Below are positions 51,745 through 60,463 of a stretch of DNA of 64,000 nt, piece by piece; the stretch's first letter is position 1; each line of letters begins with the position of its first letter. Source of the DNA: Pyrobaculum sp. WP30 (lineage in GTDB: Archaea > Thermoproteota > Thermoprotei > Thermoproteales > Thermoproteaceae); NCBI GenBank assembly GCA_001189275.1, contig CP012158.1, positions 1,355,704 to 1,419,703 on the forward strand, written 5' to 3'. The position numbers were made by a program, and so were the translations under genes. The notes beneath the pieces are model-generated. The model was not told the DNA's origin. It was given only the letters and a program-made list of their open reading frames with translations, and made no database searches.

Positions 51745-52566
51745 CATCAGCGTTTTTTCGGTGACCATGCCGATAACCGCGGTGCCTTCCTCGTTCACAA
51801 CGGGCACGCCGCCGACGTCGTACTCAAGCATTTTCTTTATTATATCAACGACGGGGTCGTTGGGCTTAGCCAAGAAGATGGGGGCCTTCGCTATGTTTAT
51901 CGCGTAGGTGTTTACCACCTCCTCCACGACCCCCTGCTTTATCTTCTCTATCGTGTCGTCTGCCGCGAAGTACCTAAGCACGTCTTTAGCGTGCAACATG
52001 GCTATCACCTTCCCCGTCTCGTCCACGATGGGGTACCGTCTAAACTTGTAGATTGTGATGCCCTCCAAGACGTCCATCACGGTGGAGTAGGGGGTTAGGA
52101 CGTATACAATCCGCGTCATCACGTCGCGCACCCTGTGGGGAAAGTCGAGCTGAGACGCGATTTTCAAAATGTCCCACTCGGTGATTATGCCGACCAGCCT
52201 CCCCGCCTCGTCTACTATCGGCATCGAGCCGAAGTTGTGGCGGAGAAACAGCGAGATCACCTCGCTTATGGGAGTGCGGGGACGCGCCGAGACGACGCTC
52301 CTGGTGCCCACCTCTATTACGCTCTTCATGTATATATCGCTGTAGAGAGAACCCTCCGAAGTTCTGTCGCTTATCCACGAATAAATGGCGTCAAGTATGT
52401 CAAGCATAGTTATGATGCCCACAAGCTTATCGCCGCGTACAATAGGCAACCTTCTTATGTCAAGACTCACCATGGTCTTCATGGCGTTTACAACCTTCTC
52501 TTTCTCCCCCACAGTGACCACGTTCCTAGTGGCAAACTCGTAAACAGGTTTGCTAAACATGTCCAC
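51715..52566 (-). CDS. Protein with four CBS domains
   Basis: A 283-residue protein made of four CBS motifs in two Bateman pairs (each with L-P-I-V-d-e-x-G-x-L-V-G-I-I-T-x-x-D-I-L). These bind adenosine nucleotides and act as energy sensors for partner proteins. GTG 52566 is about 24 bases after the minus TATA box TTTTTAAATAATGG; the TTG at 52578 and ATG 52560 are alternatives. No fused catalytic domain is present. Confidence 0.8.
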   Translation of the reverse strand: MDMFSKPVYEFATRNVVTVGEKEKVVNAMKTMVSLDIRRLPIVRGDKLVGIITMLDILDAIYSWISDRTSEGSLYSDIYMKSVIEVGTRSVVSARPRTPISEVISLFLRHNFGSMPIVDEAGRLVGIITEWDILKIASQLDFPHRVRDVMTRIVYVLTPYSTVMDVLEGITIYKFRRYPIVDETGKVIAMLHAKDVLRYFAADDTIEKIKQGVVEEVVNTYAINIAKAPIFLAKPNDPVVDIIKKMLEYDVGGVPVVNEEGTAVIGMVTEKTLMLLFEESPPQ

Positions 52567-52588
52567 ATAACCCAACACTTCCCATTAT

Positions 52589-53149
52589 TTAAAAATTGCT
52601 AGAGATAAGCCACCTGGCAAGCGCCGCGAAGGCCCGGCCCCTGTGCGACACAGCGTTTTTCGCCTCCCCGCCCATCTCGGCGTAGGTCAGGGAGCTCCCC
52701 TCGGGGATAAATATGGGGTCGTAGCCAAAGCCCCCGCTACCCCTCGGCTCCTCCGCTATACGGCCGCGGGTCTCCCCCACAAATACGCGGACCTCCCCGC
52801 CTAGACACAGGGCAACCGCGCACCTAAACACCGCAGACCTGTCGGCGACGCCCTCCAGCAACTTCAACACGCCCCTAAGCCCGACTGTTCTATAGACATA
52901 CTCAGCGTAGGGGCCGGGGAAGCCCCCCAGCGCGTCTATGTAAAGCCCGGTGTCCTCAACCACCACGTAGTCGCCGTAGCGGGGGCACAGGAGCTCGGCG
53001 GCTTTCCGGGCCACGGCAACCACGTCGTCGTCTTGCACCTCCACCTTCTCCGCTTCTAGCCGCTCCACCGCAATGCCATAAGGCGTGAGGATGGCCGAAA
53101 TCTCTGCTAGTTTATGAGGATTGCCAGTGGCGACCCTGATCTTCTTCAC
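52589..53149 (-). CDS. rdgB: XTP/dITP pyrophosphatase (HAM1/RdgB)
   Basis: A 186-residue nucleotide-house-cleaning enzyme that hydrolyses non-canonical purine triphosphates. Family motifs: T-G-N-P-H-K-L-x-E near the start, E-D-T-G-L-Y-I-D-A-L-G-G-F-P-G-P-Y-A, G-F-G-Y-D-P-I-F and S-H-R-G-R-A. GTG 53149 starts 20 bases after the PDO stop, so they are co-transcribed. Confidence 0.9.
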   Translation of the reverse strand: MKKIRVATGNPHKLAEISAILTPYGIAVERLEAEKVEVQDDDVVAVARKAAELLCPRYGDYVVVEDTGLYIDALGGFPGPYAEYVYRTVGLRGVLKLLEGVADRSAVFRCAVALCLGGEVRVFVGETRGRIAEEPRGSGGFGYDPIFIPEGSSLTYAEMGGEAKNAVSHRGRAFAALARWLISSNF

Positions 53150-53168
53150 TGCCAGAAACGGCCTTACG

Positions 53169-53900
53169 TTAGGCGAGAAACATCCGCTCTTTGACGCGCG
53201 CCAACAGATCGTGTTCTGGGGGCACCCCCACGAACTCCACGTCGCCGACGGCGGCGTCTTCCGCCTGGAGGATCACCGTGGGCACGCCAGTTACGCCGTA
53301 CATGTCTGCAATGTCGGGGTTCTCATACGCCTCCACAACCATAGATACGACCTTTCCCCTGCTCTCGTAGGCAAACATATTCGCAAGCAACGCGGCGTAG
53401 GGGCAGTAGGGGCAACTGGGGGTCACCACCGTTAGAACATATACGCGTTTAGGCGCGTTCTGGGCCAAGGTGGCGAGCTCGGTCCTCGTCTTCTGCCTCA
53501 GTCCCGTCTTGCCAGTGCTGAGTCTCACCACTGTCTCGATGAACGCCCTCACCTCCTCCCCCATCGGGGCCCCGAGATATTTGATGAAGCCGTCTCCGAA
53601 ATACACGCTGGGCACCCGCTGGGGCTCCACGCCGAACTTCTTAAACGCCTCGGCGTCTTTCTCAAAGCTGTACTTATTCACCTTGAGCTTCCCCGGCGGC
53701 GCCAGCTGGGTCAACAAGTCGAGAAGCTCCTCCGTAGGCACGCACCAGTTAGTCTCGCGGCCCGCGCAGTTGCCGCTTGTGAAGAAGTTTATCTCCACGG
53801 GGTTCTCCATCTGAGAAAGCATCTCCTTAATTATGTCCTTCGTCTCCTCGTCGACCTCAATGTGAGGCACCTCCTCAGGTCCACCTATAGGCACAGCCAT
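53169..53900 (-). CDS. Protein disulfide oxidoreductase (glutaredoxin-like PDO)
   Basis: A 243-residue protein with two thioredoxin-fold units, the archaeal PDO that makes or reshuffles protein disulfides, abundant in hyperthermophiles. The C-terminal unit has C-P-Y-C (163-166). The N-terminal unit has C45 and C53 (C-x7-C) rather than CxxC. It lies upstream of RdgB in the same unit and near other thiol enzymes. Confidence 0.85.
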   Translation of the reverse strand: MAVPIGGPEEVPHIEVDEETKDIIKEMLSQMENPVEINFFTSGNCAGRETNWCVPTEELLDLLTQLAPPGKLKVNKYSFEKDAEAFKKFGVEPQRVPSVYFGDGFIKYLGAPMGEEVRAFIETVVRLSTGKTGLRQKTRTELATLAQNAPKRVYVLTVVTPSCPYCPYAALLANMFAYESRGKVVSMVVEAYENPDIADMYGVTGVPTVILQAEDAAVGDVEFVGVPPEHDLLARVKERMFLA

Positions 53901-53940
53901 ACGCAGAAAAACGAAATAACTATATTAAGCTTATCGCCCC

Positions 53941-54351
53941 CTACTTCCGCGACCTCTTCTTCGCCGACTTCTTAGACCTTTTCCTGGCCTTCTTCTTACG
54001 TGTCTTCTTCTTTTTCTTTTTCTTGCTCTTCTTCTCCTCGGCCTCCTTCGAAGCGATGTTTTCAAGCATTTGGAAAACTTGGTCGATGAACCCCCTGTAT
54101 TTCTCCACCTTGTTCTTCACGTCTTCTAGAGAAAGCGAGGCCTCGTTGTTCCACGCGGTTATGTCTAACACAAACCCCACGCCGTCGACGTATCGCCACG
54201 GATCCAGCGTCTGCTCCCTCAGCTCCCGCACCACGGCTGGGCTGGCCTTTTTCTCGTAGGGAATTACAGCAAATACGTGCCCGGTCTCTGGGTCCTCCGC
54301 AACCACAAGCTTGCCCCTCTCCCCCGCGAGCTCAAGCAGTACCTGAGACAC
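53941..54351 (-). CDS. Protein with Lys/Arg-rich C-terminal tail
   Basis: A 136-residue protein. Residues 1-100 form an alpha/beta domain; residues 108-136 are almost all Lys and Arg (with Ser, Ala, Thr), a tail that would bind DNA or RNA electrostatically, like an H1-type chromatin tail. GTG 54351 is 23 bases after AATATATACC, which lies at the 3' end of mdh. No known family was recognised; a nucleoid or ribosome-associated role is inference. Confidence 0.65.
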   Translation of the reverse strand: MSQVLLELAGERGKLVVAEDPETGHVFAVIPYEKKASPAVVRELREQTLDPWRYVDGVGFVLDITAWNNEASLSLEDVKNKVEKYRGFIDQVFQMLENIASKEAEEKKSKKKKKKKTRKKKARKRSKKSAKKRSRK

Positions 54352-54376
54352 GGAGAGAGAAAAAACCTGGTATATA

Positions 54377-55306
54377 TTATTGAAGGTAGGCGGGCGGTAT
54401 GGAGCCGATGAGCTTCTTTATGGCCTCAACGCTCTGCAGGAACTTCTGCCTCTCCTCGGGCGCCAGCTCCACCTCCAAAATCCTCAACACGCCGCCTCTG
54501 CCAAGCACTATGGGCACCTCCACGGGCACGTCGCGGACTCCGTACTCCCCCTGCAGAGCCACAGAGGCTATCAACGACCTCCTGGCGTCGCGCTTAATCG
54601 AGTCTACCATCACCGCGAGCCCGGACCCGGGGCCCCAGTTGGAGGAGAAGCCCCTCAGCTCCGTGATTCTGGCGCCGGCCTTCACGGTCTCCTCCACGAC
54701 CTCCCTCAGCTGGTCCTCGGTGAGTAGCTTGCTCAAGGGCACCCCATGTACGAAGCTCTTGCTGGGCACGGGGAACATGCTTTCGCCGTGTTGCCCCAGC
54801 ACAATCGGCAGGATGGAAGCCGGGGATATGCCCAGCTTCTTAGCGGCGTAGTACGCCAGACGGCCCGCGTCCAACACGCCGCTGAAGCCTATGACCCTCT
54901 CCCTTGGGAACCCGGTGGCCTTCCACATGACGTACGTCATTGCGTCAAGCGGGTTCGTGGTCAGGATGACAATGGAATCGGGCGCGTATCTCCTGATCTC
55001 CTTCCCTATCTCATAAACTATCTTGGCGTTTGCCTCTACCAGTTGCTCCCTCGTCATGCCGGGCTTCCTGGGGAGCCCCGCGGTCACCACGACTACGTCG
55101 CTACCTGCCATGTCTTTGTAGTCGTTTGACCCGAAGTACTCCACGTCTAGGCCGAGGATTGAGCTCATGTGGTTCATGTCCAGTGCCTCTCCCTGGGGCA
55201 GGCCCTTCACTATGTCTATCAGCGTTATTTTGGAGTCCACTTTCATCAGCCCCATTATGACCGCTGCCGCCGCGCCGACCCTGCCGCTTCCGATTATCGT
55301 TATCAT
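54377..55306 (-). CDS. mdh: Malate dehydrogenase
   Basis: A 309-residue LDH/MDH-family enzyme that oxidises malate to oxaloacetate with NAD(P). The nucleotide fold begins G-S-G-R-V-G; catalytic and substrate residues are in L-P-R-K-P-G-M-T-R, T-T-N-P-L-D and G-Q-H-G-E-S; the Arg in the active loop fits malate. ATG 55306 is about 25 bases after GCATTTTACC. It shares the citric-acid cycle with sucCD. Confidence 0.9.
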   Translation of the reverse strand: MITIIGSGRVGAAAAVIMGLMKVDSKITLIDIVKGLPQGEALDMNHMSSILGLDVEYFGSNDYKDMAGSDVVVVTAGLPRKPGMTREQLVEANAKIVYEIGKEIRRYAPDSIVILTTNPLDAMTYVMWKATGFPRERVIGFSGVLDAGRLAYYAAKKLGISPASILPIVLGQHGESMFPVPSKSFVHGVPLSKLLTEDQLREVVEETVKAGARITELRGFSSNWGPGSGLAVMVDSIKRDARRSLIASVALQGEYGVRDVPVEVPIVLGRGGVLRILEVELAPEERQKFLQSVEAIKKLIGSIPPAYLQ

Positions 55307-55372
55307 ATGTGAGGAAACGACTTAGGTAAAATGCGTTTTTCAACAAAAAGTCGAAGCCTATCTAGCCAAAAA

Positions 55373-56719
55373 TTACAACTTCCCCCTGCTCAGCACCCTG
55401 GCGGCTACTATGAGCGGGTGCCACACCGGCGCCGCGTCTGGCATGTACCCTATGTCGGCAAAGAATAGGTCCGACACCGTGTAGCCCGACTGTATAGCGA
55501 CTGCCATCACGTCAACATAGGAGGCAACCACCTGGCTCCTGCCCAGCACCTGCGCGCCCAAGATGCGGCCCGTCGACTCCTCGGCGATTAGCTTGACGTG
55601 GACCGTCTCGGCGCCCGGCATGTAATGCGCCTTTGTCCTGGCCTTGATCAAGGCGCTCTGCGTCTTGTAGCCGAGTTGCGAGGCCTCCCTCTCGGAGAGG
55701 CCCGTCCTCGCGATGAAGAGGCTGTGGAACCTCGTCACGGCGGTGCCCACCACGCCGGGGAACCTCATCACGCGTCCCTTCACCGCGTTTCCACCGGCGA
55801 CCTGCCCCTCCTTGTTCGCCGTAGGCGCCAGAGGAATCCAAACGCGCCTGCCCGTGACTCTGTGCGTCTTCTCCACGGCGTCTCCGGCGGCGTAGACGTC
55901 AGGAACGGTGGTCTCCATGTATTCGTTTACATATATCGCCCCAGTTTCGCCCAGCTTGGCCCCGGCCCTCACCGCCAAATCCACGTCGGGCCTCACGCCG
56001 ACAGCGAGAACCACCTCATCCACCTGGTACTCCCCCTTCTCCGTCACCACCTTGTTTACGTGGCCCGCGCCTCTAAACTCCACCACCTTCTCGCCTAGGT
56101 GGAGCTCCACGCCTCTGCCCCTCATCTCCTCCGCCACCACGGCGGCTGTGTCTGGATCAAGCGAGGCGGGTAGCACCTGGTCAAACATCTCAAACAGGAG
56201 GACCCTCTTGCCCATGTCTAGCAACACGTCGGCCATCTCAACGCCGATGTAGCCGCCGCCGACCACAGCCACCGTCTTAGCCTTCTCCAGATGGCCCTTC
56301 AGGTCAGGAACCTCGTCGGGGTGCCTCAGCGTGAGTATACCCTTCAGGTCGGCGCCTGGTATATTGGGCACGAGAGGCTTCGCGCCGGTGGCTATGACCA
56401 GCTTATCCCACGTTATCCTCTCCTCCGTCTCCCCTCTCCGCGTCACCACAACATGTTTATCCACGTCTACGTCAACAACGGCGGTTCTGGTCAGAACCTT
56501 TATGTTGCGCTCCTTCTCGAACTCCTCAGGAGTGTATGTCATCAGCTCCTCGTGGCTCTTCACAATCCCCCCTATGGCGTAGGGCATCCCACACGGCGCG
56601 TGTGTAATCATGGAGCCCCTCTCGATCAGGATTACCTCGGCGTTGGGATCCAGCCTCCTCGCCCTAGCAGCGGCGGAGGCGCCAGCAGCGCCGCCTCCAA
56701 CAACCACCACCCTAACCAT
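55373..56719 (-). CDS. CoA-disulfide reductase/NADH oxidase-like flavoprotein
   Basis: A 448-residue FAD-dependent pyridine-nucleotide disulfide oxidoreductase. The two Rossmann motifs are G-G-G-A-A-G and V-G-G-G-Y-I-G, the redox cysteine is C43 (A-P-C-G-M-P-Y), and a C-terminal dimerisation domain follows. This single-Cys group includes CoA-disulfide reductase and Nox proteins that also reduce sulfur or oxygen. The neighbourhood (thioredoxin, PDO) supports thiol redox. The exact substrate is unresolved. Confidence 0.85.
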   Translation of the reverse strand: MVRVVVVGGGAAGASAAARARRLDPNAEVILIERGSMITHAPCGMPYAIGGIVKSHEELMTYTPEEFEKERNIKVLTRTAVVDVDVDKHVVVTRRGETEERITWDKLVIATGAKPLVPNIPGADLKGILTLRHPDEVPDLKGHLEKAKTVAVVGGGYIGVEMADVLLDMGKRVLLFEMFDQVLPASLDPDTAAVVAEEMRGRGVELHLGEKVVEFRGAGHVNKVVTEKGEYQVDEVVLAVGVRPDVDLAVRAGAKLGETGAIYVNEYMETTVPDVYAAGDAVEKTHRVTGRRVWIPLAPTANKEGQVAGGNAVKGRVMRFPGVVGTAVTRFHSLFIARTGLSEREASQLGYKTQSALIKARTKAHYMPGAETVHVKLIAEESTGRILGAQVLGRSQVVASYVDVMAVAIQSGYTVSDLFFADIGYMPDAAPVWHPLIVAARVLSRGKL

Positions 56720-56749
56720 TAAGGTGTCTACGATGCCCCCTTTAAAGTA

Positions 56750-57175
56750 TTACCTGCACCTAGCGTAGCCGAGTACGGACTCTACGAAGGCCTTGAACTG
56801 CGGCGCCGTCATAAAGCCCGGCGCGACCTCCACCGGCTGACCGCCCACAAAAGCCACAGTGGTGGGCGTCCCCATGACGCCCAAGGCGGCGGCGAGGTGA
56901 TAAAACTGCTCCACGTCGGCCTTTACGAAGTTGGCGACGTCTCGATACCTCTCGCCGACCTGCCTAAAGATGGGGTCAAACATCCGGCAGTAGGGGCATG
57001 TCTTCCCAAAGAACATGACAAAGGCCACCTTGCACCCCATGACCGCGTTCCGCAACTGAGCCTCGCCCGCCACCACGTGGCCCGTAGCGTAGTTCAGCTG
57101 GCAACACCTAGGAGCCCTCTCCCTGCCCGTGAGCTCAAGCGCCTTTTTCCACAGAAGCCGATCAACGTCGTCCAC
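56750..57175 (-). CDS. Thioredoxin-family protein
   Basis: A 141-residue thioredoxin-fold protein with the active site C-P-Y-C (60-63) and the cis-proline segment G-T-P-T-T. An N-terminal extension of about 40 residues holds adjacent Cys24-Cys25. GTG 57175 starts the gene. It lies just upstream of the CoA-disulfide reductase-like gene, so a thioredoxin-type pathway is plausible. Confidence 0.8.
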   Translation of the reverse strand: MDDVDRLLWKKALELTGRERAPRCCQLNYATGHVVAGEAQLRNAVMGCKVAFVMFFGKTCPYCRMFDPIFRQVGERYRDVANFVKADVEQFYHLAAALGVMGTPTTVAFVGGQPVEVAPGFMTAPQFKAFVESVLGYARCR

Positions 57176-57253
57176 GGCGACTCACAAACATCCACATAAA
57201 AATTTGCAACGCTATCAGCCGCCTAACCCGCCTCCTAGGGCCCGTCGCACACC

Positions 57254-57871
57254 TCACCGGCTGTATTTCTTAACGGTATTTAAGATCTGCCAGTGCCTAG
57301 ATTTATCGTAGGGGCGTAGGTAGGTGGCGTTGATCCACAACACGTCGTCGGGGTCCTGCGCTCGCATCCACAGCACCACGCCGCGCCAGATGCACGCGTC
57401 GAGGTCCCTAGACATAGATGCGGCGTGAGGGAGCGAAACCGCAACGCCTTCATACCTATATACCACGCCCCTCCATCCCAAGTGTTCACATGGGCCGGCT
57501 TCGGTCCCGCCGGGTGGTAGCTTAATAAAGGGAGAAAGCTTGAGGTCGAGCGGCAGGCTGGGGCCGCTACTGGGGCCGCAACCGCCGTCGGGGACGCACA
57601 TTGCCGTGTAGATGCGGCCGCTTTCAGTAGCCGCGTAAAGCGTATATTCCGACATTGCCGTCAGCCGCCGAAACTCTGTGTAGTTCTCCTCGCCAACGCC
57701 CAACACCCACCGCGCAACCTCTACAACCCTCCTGCCGGTGGCCGCCTCGTATGTCGCGACCACGGCGTACTCCACCTCGTAGTTACGGGGGTCCACCCCG
57801 CCCCGCCAACCCACAACCAGCCACAACAGAAGCAAAGCCGCCGCGACAAGCAATAAAATGCCGACTCGCAT
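57254..57871 (-). CDS. Membrane-anchored exported protein of unknown function
   Basis: A 205-residue protein with an N-terminal membrane anchor or signal (residues 2-20, L-L-L-V-A-A-A-L-L-L-L-W-L) followed by an extracytoplasmic domain with paired cysteines. ATG 57871 is 24 bases after ATTTTATAATGG. No family was recognised. It lies 28 bases downstream of the Tat-exported protein gene and may be co-exported. Confidence 0.6.
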   Translation of the reverse strand: MRVGILLLVAAALLLLWLVVGWRGGVDPRNYEVEYAVVATYEAATGRRVVEVARWVLGVGEENYTEFRRLTAMSEYTLYAATESGRIYTAMCVPDGGCGPSSGPSLPLDLKLSPFIKLPPGGTEAGPCEHLGWRGVVYRYEGVAVSLPHAASMSRDLDACIWRGVVLWMRAQDPDDVLWINATYLRPYDKSRHWQILNTVKKYSR

Positions 57872-57899
57872 ACGAAAAAATGTGCCTCCCATTATAAAA

Positions 57900-59228
57900 T
57901 TAATCTGTCAACCTCACGATGGTGTTAAGCGGTTTGAAGGCATAGTCTTTTAGGTAGTGTATGAGCTGGGCGCGGTGTATGTAGGCCCCATATCTAACCC
58001 CAGGCGGCGCGTCGGTGGAGACATGGGCTGAGTAAAGGGGAACTCCGCCGTACACCTGGAAGTTCAACGCCACATATACTTTCTCCGCGACACTCGCATA
58101 GGGCCCGAGCACCCGCTTTACGTAGGAACCCACGGGGAGGCCGATGCCGACCCTGCCGCCGACGTCTAGGAGCGGCTCGTTTATCAGAAACTCTAAAAAC
58201 CAAATCACATTGCCGCCTCCTCCTCTGCCGTCTTCCCCGAGGAAGCTCAGATATTGGACAGGCTCCGCCGCGTCTAACGCCCCAGCCGGGACGTGGTTGA
58301 GGGCGTTAAGCGTCTCCGTCGTTTCTATATGAATGGGGTTCTGGACTGCCCGGACGTCGCTGATAAGACAATTTGTGTAGACTTCGATAACTGAAACTCT
58401 TATCCTGGTGTTGTAGAACACGATTGAGGCCGATTGACCGTCGCTTGTTATTGTAAATTTCCTCCCCTCTTGCTTCCGGAGGGTTCCTGTGCTCCAGCTG
58501 TATGTGCCGCTTATTCTAGCTGAGGTGCCGTAACCTAAGCTGACTGCGCCGTGGGCGTTGAGCGTTAAAGCAGCGCCGTCCACATTATAGTGAAATGTCA
58601 CGTCGCCATCTCCAAATGCCTTGCTTGACTGGTCTATTAAGCCCACGGCTGGAACCCAGTTGGTGATGTCTACATAGGAGTCGGAGACCAGTTTAGCGTC
58701 AGGACATGCGGCGAAGGAGGTGCCGGCGGCGCGTCGTTTTTGCCTCCCCCTCACTACGTAGGTTCTGTTGGTGAATCTGGGATTTTCTAGAAGCGCTGTG
58801 TAGGGCAGTGCCTCCCCGGGGGTGGAGATGGGAAGTATGGTGAGCAGGGCGTTTTCGGTTTTAGGCGGCTCGCCCCGCCCGCCGAGGAACTCCTTCCACT
58901 TATCTACACGGTGGGCGAGTTCCCTCCTCGGCAGTCTCAGCCTTCCCCGTATGTAGACCTCCTCGGCCTCGCCTGTCGGCTCCCAGAAGAGAAGCGCCGA
59001 AAACTCCGCCGGGTTGCCTGCCTCATCTACAAACCTCAACTCCACCTCGCCGTCGCTGGGAGCCTCTCCGATCTTCTCAAACCACACGCCTCTGGCTGCG
59101 GCGTGTCTCTGCGTATATGATTGAGAAATTTCGTAGCCCCATCTGAGGAACGGATACAGCGTAGCCATCGCTCCAAGCGATAGACCAAGTCCGATGAGAC
59201 CACGCCTCGTTATTTTTCTCGCCATCAT
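57900..59228 (-). CDS. Tat-exported protein of unknown function
   Basis: A 442-residue protein with a twin-arginine signal (I-T-R-R-G-L-I-G-L-G-L-S-L, about 6-18). The mature part is beta-rich (many V-x-F, T-x-T and aromatic residues) and resembles a secreted beta-structured domain; no catalytic motif was seen. ATG 59228 (or ATG 59225) is about 22 bases after ACATATACAACC. It precedes the 205-residue exported protein. Confidence 0.65.
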   Translation of the reverse strand: MMARKITRRGLIGLGLSLGAMATLYPFLRWGYEISQSYTQRHAAARGVWFEKIGEAPSDGEVELRFVDEAGNPAEFSALLFWEPTGEAEEVYIRGRLRLPRRELAHRVDKWKEFLGGRGEPPKTENALLTILPISTPGEALPYTALLENPRFTNRTYVVRGRQKRRAAGTSFAACPDAKLVSDSYVDITNWVPAVGLIDQSSKAFGDGDVTFHYNVDGAALTLNAHGAVSLGYGTSARISGTYSWSTGTLRKQEGRKFTITSDGQSASIVFYNTRIRVSVIEVYTNCLISDVRAVQNPIHIETTETLNALNHVPAGALDAAEPVQYLSFLGEDGRGGGGNVIWFLEFLINEPLLDVGGRVGIGLPVGSYVKRVLGPYASVAEKVYVALNFQVYGGVPLYSAHVSTDAPPGVRYGAYIHRAQLIHYLKDYAFKPLNTIVRLTD

Positions 59229-59590
59229 ACATTCTTCTCTTTGGTTGTATATGTAACTATGCTAGGCGTACTTATTTCTCTGATCTGCGTTTCGCCTTGC
59301 GTCGCATACTGTAGATATAAGATCAACCACCAACACAGAAACTTCTTTTCCTGTTGGAATCTTTGTGGTGCTTAGATGACGGCATTTTGTTTGCGTCGGC
59401 GGCGCCGAGGATGGGGCATCCGCGCCCAACTGGCCCCTCTGATAATGTGGGGCTCATCCTGTTATCTAGGTCGTCCTCTCCGTGATCGGCCCCGTGTCCC
59501 CTTTGCCGTCGGCGCTTCACCGCGTCCTACACGCTGTGCAAGCCGTTGGGTCCTTTCGAAAATCACTTAAAATGGCACGGATCCCGTTCC
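59229..59590. other. Gene-free stretch upstream of ubiA
   Basis: About 360 bases between the Tat-exported gene and the prenyltransferase. A weak hairpin (about 59327-59354, CCAACA-CAG with CTGTTGG) is present, and the plus TATA box for the prenyltransferase (CACTTAAAATGG near 59567-59577) lies at the end. ORFs in the region have no promoter-spaced start. No tRNA or clear C/D-box pair was seen. Confidence 0.4.
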
Positions 59591-60463
59591 GTGTCTTTCG
59601 ACCCGGAGGTTGTGGGGGCCACGGCCGCGAGGTTGCTCAGGTTTATAAGGGTGGAGCACACAGTCTTCACGCTCCCGATGGCATACGCCGCCGCCCTCCT
59701 CGCGGGGGGCCATATGGATCTGTGGCGCGCCGTGTTTATAGGGCTTGCGGTATTCGGCCTGAGAACCGCCGGCATGTCGTGGAACAACATCGCCGACTAC
59801 CCCATAGACAGGCTAAACCCAAGGACCCGGGGCAGGATGCTCGTCGCCGGCAAGGTGAGCTTCAGGGAAGCCTACGGGGTCTTCGCCTTCGGAGCCGCCG
59901 TCTTCATCCTCTCAGCCGCCGCCCTGGGCAGGTGGCCCCTGATCCTCGCCGCCCCCTACCTCCTCGTCGTCGTCACCTACCCCTACGCCAAGAGGCTACA
60001 CTGCATGCCCCACCTCCACCTAGGCCTCGTCTACGCCCTCGTGCCCCTCGGCGCCGCCATCGCCATGCACCCCGACGACCTAGAAGTCGCGTTGACCAAG
60101 ACTCCTTGGCTTCTCGTGGCCGCCTCGGCGCTCTGGGTGGCCGGGTTCGACGTCATGTACTCCAAAGGCGACTACCACTTCGACAAGACCCACGGCCTCG
60201 GTAGCGTAGCCGCCTGCTTCGGCTTAAAGACGGCGGACGCCTCAGCCCTACTTCTCCTCACCACGTCGGCGGCTCTCTACGTGGCGAACCATCTCCTCTA
60301 CGGGCTCTCCACGTGGGGCCTCCCGGCGACCCTCGCCGGCGCGGCTCTAGAGGTCTACTCGGCGATCCTCGGCGCGAGGGGGGAGGTGGCCAGGGCTTTC
60401 AACCTAAACCTCGCCGTCGGCCTCCTCATCCCGCTGGGCATATTCACCGGGCTTTACACATAG
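59591..60463 (+). CDS. UbiA-family prenyltransferase
   Basis: A 290-residue membrane prenyltransferase with about eight hydrophobic segments. The two aspartate-rich metal motifs are N-N-I-A-D-Y-P-I-D and D-V-M-Y-S-K-G-D-Y-H-F-D. It attaches a prenyl chain to an aromatic or glycerol acceptor, most likely in quinone or lipid synthesis; the acceptor is not set by the sequence. GTG 59591 is about 22 bases after CACTTAAAATGG; ATG 59546 precedes that TATA. Confidence 0.8.
   Translation: MSFDPEVVGATAARLLRFIRVEHTVFTLPMAYAAALLAGGHMDLWRAVFIGLAVFGLRTAGMSWNNIADYPIDRLNPRTRGRMLVAGKVSFREAYGVFAFGAAVFILSAAALGRWPLILAAPYLLVVVTYPYAKRLHCMPHLHLGLVYALVPLGAAIAMHPDDLEVALTKTPWLLVAASALWVAGFDVMYSKGDYHFDKTHGLGSVAACFGLKTADASALLLLTTSAALYVANHLLYGLSTWGLPATLAGAALEVYSAILGARGEVARAFNLNLAVGLLIPLGIFTGLYT

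Noticed and set aside
59327-59420. Possible C/D-box RNA around AGATGACGG
   Set aside because: The C box has a mismatch and the nearest CTGA is about 68 bases away.
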